Shown: positions 1-10,013 of the stretch, in pieces
Layout of the letters: each line of letters begins with the position of its first letter
Numbering within the stretch: the stretch's first letter is position 1
Origin: Plantago elongata
Lineage: Eukaryota; Streptophyta; Magnoliopsida; Lamiales; Plantaginaceae
Length of the DNA: 37,514 nt
Reading direction: 5' to 3'
Assembly: GCA_036897095.1 (NCBI GenBank)
Contig: JAYMSP010001017.1
Location: 1 to 37,514 of the forward strand
Translations under genes and position numbers: made by a program
The notes under the pieces: model-generated
The model's database searches: none
Told to the model about the DNA's origin: nothing
Seen by the model: the letters and a program-made list of their open reading frames with translations, nothing else

Positions 1-737
1 GTTAAAGAGTGAGAGGCAATTTGATGTAATACTTCGATTGTTTACTTTCTCAATACAATAAACTTGTTTGTTTTATCATTCAGGCTCATGTTTTCTTTTC
101 TTGCTGGTTTTGATTTGCTTCATTTTCATTACTCATGTCTGTTGTTGCCATATTTCTTGAGTATAACTGGTATACGTTTCGATTTCGAACACTACTTATG
201 TCGTAACACAACCTGCTGTAGCGTCTGATATTATTACTACCATGCTACATTTGAATCCAATCTCTGAGTGAGGTCATTGACGCATATCTTGTCCTTGGGA
301 CAATTAGTCCAATTGAATAATTCTGCGGTTGGTGGTTTGCTTAGAAGTGACTTTTGAGCATAAGAAGGAGCAAGTAGCAACAAATATCAGATTTTTATAC
401 TTAACTATGCCAAGTTGATATTTTCTACGGAAAATCAGTTAACGATTTCCTGGTAAAGAGCTGTTTACATAGGATCGAAAACCGAAAGTCATGGCCAAGT
501 GGTACTACTACCGAGTCGCAAACCGTATGTCATCTTCACACGCTTATATTACTAAAAAACAATTTCTTGAAAAATATCAAATGAGTTAAATAATCCATAT
601 ATGGACAATACACAGCCACATTATTCATGTTGGTTTCTGGCATTCCAATTTTGTGAACGGTGCTAATAGAGTCTGTATCCAAATTGGAGTACAGTATACC
701 AATTCTCGAACATTATCACATTGTATTGTTCAGACAA

Positions 738-983
738 TGATGATAGAATTCCATCTCATCTAAAAACTCGAACGTGAGGTAGAATCTAGTCATATATATT
801 AATAATCCAACACTTCCACACTCTTAGTGAAAATTTAATTGGGGGTGATTGTCTCGGTGAATATTCAAACTTAAGTTGAGCGTGAACCAGAGACTCTGAT
901 ATCATGATAAAGTTACATCTCATCTAAAAACTCAAACTTATAGAGAGTTGTGAAATCTAGTCATATATATTAATACTCCAACA
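738..983 (-). mobile_element. TRIM-like miniature LTR retrotransposon remnant
   Basis: Two similar direct repeats of about 72-79 bp lie at 741-812 and 905-983. On the minus strand both begin TGTTGGA, share the core TTAATATATATGACTAGAT and GAGTTTTTAGATGAGATG, and end near ATCA. Directly after the right-hand repeat (the 5' LTR on the minus strand) comes TGATATCAGAGTC at 892-904. This resembles TGGTATCAGAGC, the primer-binding site complementary to initiator tRNA-Met that is common in plant copia/TRIM elements. Purine-rich GTGTGGAAG sits just before the second repeat, as a polypurine tract would. The internal part is only ~90 bp with no coding capacity, so it cannot move by itself. The two LTRs have diverged, which indicates an old copy. 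Confidence 0.62.
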
Positions 984-1325
984 TTTTATTCTGTCGATGT
1001 GATAAGTTCTACTTGTATTATTTAGCAGACAAAAAACAGAAGTGTGTAACAGGATAAATCACATGCGGTCTATACTTCTATTCCATTCAACATTGGCCAA
1101 TCTTGAAAATGTTTAGATGACATGGTAGATTAGATATGTTTTGGGGAACGAGGTTCACAAAACTCAAAAAGGTTGCAAGGTAGAATGTCTTAGTCAGTAC
1201 TCTATATGTATATCCAGATTCCAGGCATCAAAATCAAATACTCATCTAATACTATATACTCGCTTCCCACTAATTTCACGTGTTAACGTTTTCGACTAAA
1301 TCATTATCAATATAACTTTGAGGCA

Positions 1326-1410
1326 CGAATTGGTATAAAATTTGAGTGACCTTTTATTGAAATTGATTTTTTTTACAAAATATTCAATTTAAGTGGGGAG
1401 ATGGTCGCTC
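1326..1410 (+). repeat. Dispersed repeat, copy 1
   Basis: This copy shares gaattggtat, aatttgagtg, aaaatattcaattt and ggagatg, in the same order, with the stretch at 3060-3153. The same-strand arrangement 1.7 kb apart suggests a degraded transposable-element fragment. No terminal inverted repeats or target duplications were recognised. Confidence 0.45.
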
Positions 1411-3059
1411 GGTATGACAAACAGTCCCGTATATTCTCAGTCAAGCAGCTCTCAATAATGGTCAACACGGACCGTATATTTTTTATTGGCTTGCTACGCG
1501 TCCATCTTATATGATTTGAAAAGCAAGTTTAACAAATTCCCTACCTACATTAATTGTCTCGCTGTCTCAATTGAATACAATGGGTGGAATTGTTGGGTGA
1601 AAAATTACTGGAATTAATTTATGGACAATTAAAAAACTAATTAAATTATATTTATGCTAATTTAAAAATGAATTCTCATACTCACATAAATGAACCATGT
1701 TGTTCATTAAACTACCTACCATTTTGTCAACAATGCCATTAAAAGAAATACTTTTATGTTTAAAAATATGATGTGGAAAACGTAACAAAATATTGTAATC
1801 TTGCTTCTTGAAAATATATCTGCCATTCGTGTTATGGACAAATTTTGAAAAAAAAAATGTAGTCATGTGAATACTTATAATTTATCTAACACTATATAAA
1901 TATATATTTTCTGAAAATTTAAAGCCAGTAAAATTTAAACGTTTATAGTTTATTAATGCATGGTGTTATTTCTGAAAAATATCTATACATACCTCATGTG
2001 TATATATTCCCTCTTCTTTTAACTTTAAAATTTCTGATTAAAAATTAATAAAAAATCCAATTTGACCCAAAAAAATTACAATCATCATTATATAGTCATT
2101 ATTCTTGCAAATAAACTAAGTAGATGTTGTTTGACTGTACAAATATAATTTATTTTTAATATAAGTAAACATATAATTTCAAATTCGACAAACAAAGAGT
2201 TATCTGTTTGTGTAACTAAATTTTTTATTTGTTAAATAAATTATAATATTATGAGTGAAACAAAGTGATAGGATAATGTCAAATGATTAGTTCATTGATG
2301 GAAAAAAGAAAGAAATGTAGCAAATAAAAGAGAAAGAGGGAAGAAAATAAGGAAAAAATCGGAGCACTGCATGGGCTCCAACTCAAGCGCGCTCACACAT
2401 GCATTGAGACATGCAAACCACTTGGAGGGGAAGCTTAGACAAGTGTTAACCGCGCGCTGAGAATTGTTATACTTATGAACTTTATCTAACATATCGGAAT
2501 TTATGTATCTAAGGTGAGTTTCGAACCAAAAATCTATATGAGGCACTGCCATGTATTAAATCCGCCCCTTCACGTGAGTGAAGATACATTATATGTGAAA
2601 ACGTATTAGCATGAGAAGGATATCATTGGCGTCAGGTTTACATGTGAAACAAATAATATGTCATATGGTGCAAATCAATGCTAGTATTATTGTTATATCA
2701 TATGGTGCAAATTAATCGAGGCGAAAGTTAATTACGTCATCAGGCATGCACCTAACTATACTAATTGAGCCAGTCAGTTAGTTTTATAATTAGAGCAGGT
2801 TAATTAATTGGTTCCTAGCTCCCCTCCAGATTATATTGCTATATTGTATTTGAAAATTGAAACTGCATTTCATTTTAATATATGATCATATATTGACGGA
2901 TGATAAGTTGTTGCCAGTCCATATAATATACATAGGATACACACAGTCGATGATTGATGGTACGATGAGCAAATAACATGTGCAACAGATATACTACAAG
3001 ACACAGAACACAGTTGTTCGTTCACATGCATGCGGTCCATCTGTTCCATAACTTAAAAA

Positions 3060-3153
3060 CGAATTGGTATAGAATTTGAGTGGTATTTTTTAATTAAAAT
3101 TAAATATTTTTTATGTATAAAATATTCAATTTGAATGAGGAGATGTCCACTCC
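3060..3153 (+). repeat. Dispersed repeat, copy 2
   Basis: Second, slightly longer copy of the repeat at 1326-1410. The ends match (cgaattggtat at the left, ggagatg followed by c-rich sequence at the right) and the central AT-rich part differs in length. It has no coding content. Confidence 0.45.
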
Positions 3154-4223
3154 AGCACTATAACCAACATGTCCATCATATACGGCCATATTAATTCATC
3201 ATACATATTTACTGCCAAATTGTCGATTGCAATGCCAATGCACCTAATTAATTTGTTTGTATACGAACAACCACTATCTTAATTCATTTCCTTCATTACT
3301 AACCACTAATTATGTAATCAACCCCGCCAATTCACAATATTTTATCCATCCTTTGCTACAATATGGCCGGTAGATGCCACCGTCTCTCTATAAACTAATG
3401 ATTGATAGAGTAATAAGTTTCAATTGAGTTTTAAAAGTGGTTGACATTGACAGAGGAATTATCTCTTCGGGATCTTTATATCAGTAACATATACTTTTAA
3501 CGAATTCCAAATTGATATGTATACTTCTTTTCACTGGATGAACTTATATACATGTTTAAGTTTAACATTCTTATACAAAAGTAATAACTTATTGTTATCC
3601 GTTTCCATTGGACCAGTTACAATGGAGTTGTTAACTAAATTGGTCATTGGTGGTTGCCCTACGACCCCACCCTATTACCCTATCTATGATTAGGATCAAT
3701 AGTGTTGGTGACATATCATTTTCTTCTTCTTTTTAAGTTTCAATTGAACTTTTATTTTTTTCTTTATTTCTTTTCTTTAATGAAATTACTTGACAAGAAT
3801 ACACCGTGACTATTAATATACTTTTGCGAGATCGACCTTTCTCTTTTACAATTGGCACGTGTTCTACAATCTCTGTTAAATTTAAAAGTTAGGGATTCAG
3901 ATTCCGGACTCGATTCCATATAGGCTATTTTATGTAATTGAAGGAGCTTTGGTGCAATTTTGTTAAATTGAGTGATTTGGTGACAGTTTCACATAACTTA
4001 GGGGGTGTTGCCCAAATGTCACTATTTACAGAGGTGAAATTGCAGAAAACTACTAATTCAGAGATAAATAAAATTCACATAAACAAACACAATTGCTATT
4101 TTTAACTGAAAATTGACACACCTGGTTGCTATCTGATGATGGATGATATTGGTCTCTGAAATCCTAAAGAGTTGCCAATATTTCAGACAATGTAGACGAA
4201 AGATCCAATTTTGTAGTAACCCT

Positions 4224-4230
4224 TATAAAA
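4224..4230 (+). promoter_or_regulatory. TATA box of the first CAR gene
   Basis: TATAAAA lies 42 bases before the start codon at 4272. Transcription would begin near 4255, giving a very short leader. The call rests on sequence and position only. Confidence 0.5.
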
Positions 4231-4271
4231 GAAGACGCAAATCCAACGCGAGAGGCAAAACTTGATAAAAA

Positions 4272-5745
4272 ATGGGTGACTTTTTAGGTCTTCTAAAGAT
4301 TCGAGTTAAGAGAGGGATCGATCTTACTATTCGTGACGCTTCTAAGCTCGCCAGTAGCGATCCATATGTTACCATTTCCTGTGGCTCTCTGGTCTGTAAT
4401 TAACCAATGCAAACTTCTTTCACCACTTTTTTGTTTATCGATCTAGTTACGTTTATAAATGTTGTTTCTTTTGTGCGGTTATTGTGAAATTTATGACAAG
4501 CATGTATTTTTCTGAGCTTTCGGATTAGTATTCTCATGGTTTATAATCTGCATTGCTGTTTGAACTTTGGTAAATCAAATTTTTACCTTAGATAGCTAGT
4601 GTAATTCACTTGGATTCAATGTCTGATGTTATGCTTGAATAAGTTTGCATCATGTTCGATATCGAATTATTAATCACGACTTTCAGTTGAGATGGGCCGT
4701 GTATCGAATTGAGGTCAGATGCTTCACACTTGTACTAGATACTTATGCTACACTAGTACATTATACATTTTAGATTTCCTGGAGGGCTACCTGTCGATCA
4801 ATCCCTGGATCGGGCCTGTGCACCTTACAACCTCCAAATAAGTTCATGATTTTCATCATTTTTGTAGGTGTGTTGCCCGAAGTTTTAGGTTTTAACGCAA
4901 AAGTTTCTAGTCGAAAAGGATAAAAACATTTGGACTAATTCAAGGCTATGAAGATATGTAGGAGCTTCATTTTATCATTGTTAGTTTGAAACATGTTGTG
5001 TATAAGAAGTTCATGGATGGTGGTAGTGCATAGCTAACGTTTATTGTTACTTTGATATTAATGGCATTTGAGGATCGGGAACTGTAACATGATTGATATG
5101 TGCAGTCTCTTGTGCTATTGTTGTTGTGCATGATGTTATGCTACTATGGACTTATTAGGATTGCTCCTGCGCTATTGTTGTGCATGATTTATGCTACTAT
5201 GGACTTATTAGGATTGTCTTATATTGTTGCAGAAAGTGAAGTCTAAAGTTGTGAAAAACAACCTTAACCCTATATGGGGTGATGAGTTAACTCTTTACGT
5301 GAAGGATTTAACTTCTCCCGTTCTTCTTGTAAGTACTTTTTATGAGTTTCTTTTATCTGATCATGGAAAGATTTATGCTTCCATTCCCTGTTTGTAGTTG
5401 GTCCTCATTACTACTAGTTGTTAATTAATTATGTGTTGTGGTACTTCTCAGTCGGTATATGACAGAGACACCTTCACCGAAGATGACTACATGGGAAGTG
5501 CTCATATAAACATCAAACCTCTAATAGAATTGGGAAAGACGGGGTCGAAAACTCTACCAGATGGCACCATAATTGATAGGATTCAGCCTAATGACGAGAA
5601 TGATTTGGCTATTGAAAGCTGTATTGTTTGGAGCAATGGGAAAATGGTCCAAGATATGATCCTTAAATTGAAAAATGTTAAAATAGGTGAAATTGAGGTC
5701 CAGGTTGAGTGGGTCGATGTTCCAGTTAGTGACATTTTGGGCTAA
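4272..5745 (+). CDS. CAR-type C2-domain protein, tandem copy 1
   Basis: Three exons: 4272-4391, 5233-5328 and 5452-5745, all phase 0 with GT-AG borders, giving 169 aa. It is a single C2 domain. The Ca2+-loop acidic residues are visible as D17, D22 and D30 (loop 1, in SSDPYV) and D76, D78 and D84 (loop 3, in YDRDTFTEDD). The insert LPDGTIIDRI followed by VQDMILKL and a closing VEWVDVP matches the signature that separates the CAR (C2-domain ABA-related) family from other small plant C2 proteins. Known CARs bind phospholipid in a Ca2+-dependent way and bring PYR/PYL ABA receptors to the plasma membrane. There is no signal peptide or membrane segment. It is paired with the next gene, which has the same exon plan. 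Which CAR number it matches is not decidable here. Confidence 0.9.
5112..5216 (+). repeat. Imperfect tandem duplication in CAR copy 1 intron 1
   Basis: A ~50-bp unit (gctattgttg ... tatggacttattaggattg) occurs at 5114-5163 and again at 5171-5216, the second copy lacking a few bases. It lies about 15 bases before the splice acceptor of exon 2. It is probably a local slippage duplication. Confidence 0.7.
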
Positions 5746-6562
5746 GCTTGTTATGTTTCACATTCCTTCCCAGTCCTATGAGTTGAGTAGTGTAGAACCC
5801 GATAGGTCAGTGCAGATATTTGTAAGAATTAGAGGGTATATACCCAGATGTACCAGCTCATCCCGATGCGGAGAATTGAGAGTGGCACAGGGAAAGTGTA
5901 GCAATAATTAGCACCCAGAGGATATGGTTTCTGGTGTGTGAACTGTTAACCTGCCTCTGTTTGTAAACACTCATTTTTGTGATAACAAGTGTAGTTTTTA
6001 TCAGCATCAATCTCTGTCTGTGATAAGTATTTGTCTGATATCTTTTTTCTGTTGGTGCCTAAATCCTAATCATTCAGTTGGTGCCTAAATTCTAATCATT
6101 CAGTTGGTGCCTTTCGTCTCAACATTGCCGATATCTTCACCAAGAGCTTATCACGTCCCATTGAGCTCTTCTTTATTCCAAAAATTGTGTGGAACTACAT
6201 CCCACGTTGCATGAGGAGATTCTTAGAGTTTATCTGATAAATTAGTCAATTCTTTATTTGCTTGAGGGCCTTTTTGGACTATATTCTACATTTGTACTTA
6301 TCTCCTCATAACCGGTCAAATTGAATTGGGGTCAAACGTGTTCTTTATTTTTGTCTCAATGAGATAATGTTCCAATTATTGCAGGTGGCTATATCTTGAC
6401 CTGCAAAGTTTAATTAAAACTATACCAACTTGTGTGTCGTCAAGGATGAAAACAATTGAGGAATGAAGAATAAAATTCCTGGCATGGATGGTGGTCATTT
6501 AGAACCTTTTATAGAAAGGTGACGTCTAAGGAAGTTTCAACCGTTCACAAATCTATGGGCGC
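5746..6562 (+). other. 3' flank of CAR copy 1 and spacer to CAR copy 2
   Basis: No coding exon is supportable. A frame at 5687-5911 overlaps the end of the CAR exon and has no family match. The spacer contains 2.4 copies of a 26-bp unit (gttggtgcctaaat, then ctaatcattca) at 6051-6112. Confidence 0.55.
6051..6112 (+). repeat. 26-bp tandem repeat, about 2.4 copies
   Basis: Units begin at 6051, 6077 and 6103 with gttggtgcct. The first two differ at a single position (atcct versus attct). This is a simple slippage array in the spacer between the two CAR genes. Confidence 0.8.
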
Positions 6563-6563
6563 A

Positions 6564-6570
6564 TATATAC
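6564..6570 (+). promoter_or_regulatory. TATA box of the second CAR gene (likely)
   Basis: TATATAC lies about 120 bases before the ATG at 6688. A start near 6595 would give a ~90-nt purine-rich leader (gaagaag-type). Another AT-rich motif at about 6510 (ttttatag) is a weaker alternative. Confidence 0.4.
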
Positions 6571-6687
6571 ACAGTTAAAGTTAGTTGGCATATTTGTAGA
6601 TATTCTCTTTCCTGTTTCGTAAGTAAAACGTGTAAAGAATAAGAAGAAGAGAAGGGGAAAGAAGAAGAAACAGAACGACAAGGAAAA

Positions 6688-8223
6688 ATGGATGGTGCTT
6701 TGGGTCTTCTAAGGATTCGGGTTAAGCGAGGAATCAATCTTGCTGTCCGCGACACTCGAAGCTGCGATCCTTATGTCTTGATTGCTTGCGACTATCAGGT
6801 CTGTAATTCTTAGATCCTCTCATTACTGTCTTCTTAATGATCAACCATTTTCAATTTTGTTCTTAAAAGATCAGTTTTTGCTATTCCAGATGCTCTTTCT
6901 TTACTGGGATTCTTGTGACTTGATGGATTTTCTTTAATTTGGAACGCAGATTAATCGATTGTTTGGTTTTTGAGTTAGCTTAGCCTAAGACTTAATTTGT
7001 AGTACTGATTCTCAATCATGATATATAAGCTTCAAATGAAAGGTTACTGGCTGAACTTCAGGCTATCAAGAACGTTCACCTTCACGAACTATTCTCTCCA
7101 AATTAAGTTACAGCCTCTGCTGGTTTTATAGAATTGATGTGCTGTTAGTGTTTCTTAACTTCTTTCATTATGGTGGGGACGTGTGGTTAATCTAGCAATC
7201 AAGATTTCATATAGCATTTAGAGTTAGAGGCCATGAACTGCTTGTGGGAAATGAATGGTTGTGTAACTTGTTAGGACTAGAATGAGGTTCTGAGCTTTTC
7301 AGGTTATGCTCTGTAGGGATAACGAGTGGATTCGGCAGCCAGCTCGTATAGCTGAAATTTTGAGGAAATTTTTCATTGCTTTTGACTAAGTAGACCTGTA
7401 TGAGGAATTTATAAGAAGTTATCAGCCATTGATGGACTTTGATATTGATGCTGATAGCCTGATAGGCTGATACTAAGCCCTTTTAGTAACTACAACTTGA
7501 TATTGTGGTGCGCACGTATTGTGTTCATATAGCATGTCTCTTGAACTTCTGCAGAAACTCAAGACTAAAGTTGTGAAGAACAGTAGCAACCCGGTATGGA
7601 ACGATGAGTTGACCATGTTTGTTAAGGATCCAAATGCTCACATTGTTCTGGTGAGTATATATACCTGCTTAAATCTCGCTACATATCATCATTTAACCAA
7701 GTGCTGGCTGAACTCTTTTCAAGCTATTGACAGCAGAGTTTAAAGATTTTTATAAGAACGATAATCAAGCTATATATTGTGCTTACATATTACTGACAGA
7801 AAAGATCTATCGAGGAAATATAATGCTTATATTTATGTAGGATTAATATATACTATATAGCCTTCAATGAATTATTGACAGTAATTGATGTTAACTGCAT
7901 TTATCTGGTAATTATTTCAGTCTGTGTTTGACAAAGACACCTTCACTAAAGATGACGAGATGGGAAGAGCTCAGATTGATATCAAACCTCTGATAAAATG
8001 TCTCAAGATGAGGTCGCAGCTGCAAGCTCTCCCTGATGGTACTATAATTGATAGAGTTGAGCCGAGCAAGGAGAACTGCTTAGCCAACGAGAGCTGTGTG
8101 AGTTGCAGCAAAGGGACAATGCTCCAAGACATGCTTCTCAGGTTACAAGACGTTGAATGTGGGGAATTAGAGCTCCAGCTTGAATGGATCGATCTTCCTG
8201 GTAACAGAGGTCTTGAGCATTAA
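6688..8223 (+). CDS. CAR-type C2-domain protein, tandem copy 2
   Basis: Exons 6688-6798, 7555-7650 and 7921-8223 join in phase 0 to give 169 aa. The C2 domain begins LGLLRIRVKRGINLAVRD. Loop acidic residues include D22 and D27 (SCDPYV) and D73, D75 and D81 (FDKDTFTKDD). The CAR signature insert is present (LPDGTIIDRVEPS, then LQDMLLRLQDVECGELELQL), and the end IDLPGNRG is closer to typical CAR proteins than copy 1. The expected role is Ca2+-dependent phospholipid binding and recruitment of ABA receptors to the plasma membrane (family knowledge). Exon 2 is 96 bp in both copies, and both donors after exon 1 read GTCTGTAATT, which supports a tandem duplication. AATAAA at 8302-8307 is a plausible poly(A) signal 80 bases past the stop. 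Confidence 0.93.
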
Positions 8224-8533
8224 GTTTCTCGATTCGGATGTCATCTTTCTTGCGTATCGTGTAAATCAGATGAACGTGTTAGAACACATGCTGATATGAA
8301 TAATAAAAGTGGATTCGTGGTGGAATGAATTGTTATCGTGACTGTGTCTGTAAATCTATAATTCTCTTTTATGCAATGTATGAAAATTTCTGTTGTGGAG
8401 TTAACTATAAAAATTTGCAAGAGGAGTTGTTAGTTTTGTTTTTGAATTGATAAGGATCGATGATGACGTATTAGATTTGCAACTGCAAGCTAGTACAAAG
8501 GTGGGTGGGAGTGAGAGATTAATCAATGTTATC

Positions 8534-8544
8534 GTCCCACATCG
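8534..8544 (+). promoter_or_regulatory. Upstream copy of the plant snRNA USE motif
   Basis: GTCCCACATCG is an exact match to the plant upstream sequence element (RTCCCACATCG) of U-snRNA and Pol III snoRNA/U6 promoters. It lies ~90 bases before the TATA box at 8635, too far to be the functional copy by usual spacing. It may be a duplicate of the motif at 8600, since both are followed by aaaagaag-like sequence. Confidence 0.5.
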
Positions 8545-8599
8545 TAAAAGAAGACCTCGGCCCAATAGTGCGGAGTACCCAAAAATAATTGAGTTTAAA

Positions 8600-8643
8600 C
8601 TCCCACATCGAAAAAGAAGAAAAGGATTAAAAGGTATATAATA
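8600..8643 (+). promoter_or_regulatory. USE plus TATA, Pol III (U6-like) spacing
   Basis: CTCCCACATCG at 8600-8610 matches the USE except for its first base. TATATAATA follows at 8635-8643, a gap of 24 bases. Plant Pol III snRNA promoters such as U6 place USE and TATA roughly 24-26 bases apart, whereas Pol II snRNA promoters use about ten more. Initiation would fall near 8664-8666. Similar TCCCACATCG-TATA pairs also occur in some plant LTRs, so retrotransposon origin remains an alternative. Confidence 0.45.
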
Positions 8644-8664
8644 TGGTTAGTGATAGTACAGCTC

Positions 8665-8806
8665 AGGTCCTAGACCTAAATGAGTCCATGGGTGGAACGT
8701 TGATGAGAGATGAATCTTGTATTCTACTCGATGACCTAATTGATGTCAGGGAGCCTTGTGCATGCCTAACTGGTGTACCCTCACCAGGTCCTGCATGACC
8801 ATTTTT
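8665..8806 (+). ncRNA. Putative Pol III small RNA (unidentified)
   Basis: The predicted start, about 24 bases after the TATA box, falls exactly at a hairpin: AGGTC (8665-8669), loop CTA, GACCT (8673-8677). Near the 3' end CTGGTG (8770-8775), loop TACCCT, CACCAG (8782-8787) forms a perfect 6-bp stem. Alternatively GGTC (8787-8790) pairs with GACC (8797-8800). T5 at 8802-8806, directly after, would act as a Pol III terminator. There is no open reading frame of note. It does not match U6, U3, U6atac or 7SL sequences as I know them, and a clear box D is missing. Expression is unproven. Confidence 0.33.
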
Positions 8807-8810
8807 GTTG

Positions 8811-9639
8811 AAACTCGGCTCGTTCATAATAATATGTTTTTATTATTACTACTATTTATGTCTTCATAATATTTTACTTTCATACTAACAATAATTAATT
8901 AATTTTTTTGATTATTACTACTATTTATATCTCCATTCGTTAAAGTTCATTTTTAACTTGTTTTATTAAAATGAAGGTAGTTGTCAAAGGTAATACTTTT
9001 TTTTATTATCAATATTTATAACTCCATTCGTTAAAGTTCATTGTAACTTGTTTATTATTAAAATGAAGGTAGTTTGTGTCATATGAATTCATAAAGTAAA
9101 ATAAAAAATTAAAAAAACAATATCCATGATCTCCGACCAAACTATACATACACATCATTATTGTAACTTCCTATTATGAATTAAATTATCAACCAATTCA
9201 TTATAAAATAAACTTTAAAATTTAGTTTTTAAAATAAAAATTTCATCCATTTGCACAACTCACTACTCACAAAATTCGGCTCATTCATAATAATACCTTT
9301 TTATTATTACTACTATTTATATCTCCGTAATATTTTACTTAGACTAACAACAATTAATTAAAAAATAATATTTTTTATTATTACTACTATTTATAACTCC
9401 GTTGGTTAAAGTTCATTTTTAACTTATTTTGTTAAAGAGAAGATAGTTGCCATATGAATTTAAAAAGTAAAATAAAAATAAAAATAAAAAATTCATGATA
9501 TCCGATCAAACTATACATACACATCATTATTGTAACTTTATATTATGAATTAAATTATCAACCAATTCATTATAAAATAAACATTGAAAATTTAGTTTTT
9601 AAAATAAAAATTTCATCCATTTACACAACTCACTACCCC
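8811..9639 (+). repeat. AT-rich tandem duplication, two copies
   Basis: Copy 1 (8811-9271) and copy 2 (9272-9639) share, in order, cggctcgttcataataat-like, ttattactactatttat, cgttaaagttcattttt-like, actatacatacacatcat, aattaaattatcaaccaat and tttcatccattt. Copy 1 is ~95 bp longer because its tccattcgttaaagttca block is itself repeated. No coding capacity or terminal inverted repeat was seen. It could be LTR-like or a small satellite seed. Confidence 0.75.
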
Positions 9640-9877
9640 TAGTTTAATAAAGATAAATAATTTAAAATCTATTGGAAGATTTTTATCTAAAAAAATGCAA
9701 TATCATAAAAAAACAAAAAAGATCTGATCAAAATCAAAATAGGAGTAAATGAACATGTACGGAACAGTGAAATCAACCACAAAAAGCCAAAAACCCTGCA
9801 AACTTTTACCTTTCTTCTTCACTGTTCATGGCCTTTCTTACCTCTTTGTTGCAATTTTGGTCATTTCTTGATTTTAA

Positions 9878-9998
9878 GTAAGTACAAATTTCCCACAGTT
9901 TTTCATGATTCTGCTCTATAATTGTAATTTTGATTATGATCATACTTTAGAAATGGTTGAGTGTATTGGATTGTGACTCTGATTACTTCTTGTTGTAG
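9878..9998 (+). other. 5'-UTR intron of the coiled-coil gene
   Basis: A consensus donor GTAAGT at 9878 and an acceptor ttgttgtag ending at 9998 bracket a T-rich 121-bp stretch just before the coding start at 10014. This fits a leader intron. The region 9640-9877 upstream is plain AT-rich promoter sequence with no clear TATA box. Confidence 0.55.
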
Positions 9999-10013
9999 TT
10001 GAAAGTTGCAAAA

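Larger units (their letters stand above)
1..4223. other. Gene-free AT-rich intergenic region
   Basis: I see no supportable coding exon in this stretch. Short open frames near 1657-1866 and 2292-2552 have low-complexity translations and no family resemblance. It holds an LTR miniature (738-983), a dispersed repeat pair (1326-1410 and 3060-3153) and a short duplicated motif, catatggtgcaaat, near 2660 and 2700. The first ~100 bases could be the 3' end of a gene to the left, but nothing in them proves it. Confidence 0.6.

Noticed and set aside
8693..8745. Hammerhead-ribozyme-like TTGATGAG followed by a CTCGATGACC stretch
   Set aside because: The required CTGATGAG and GAAA core elements are not both present and the stems do not form.
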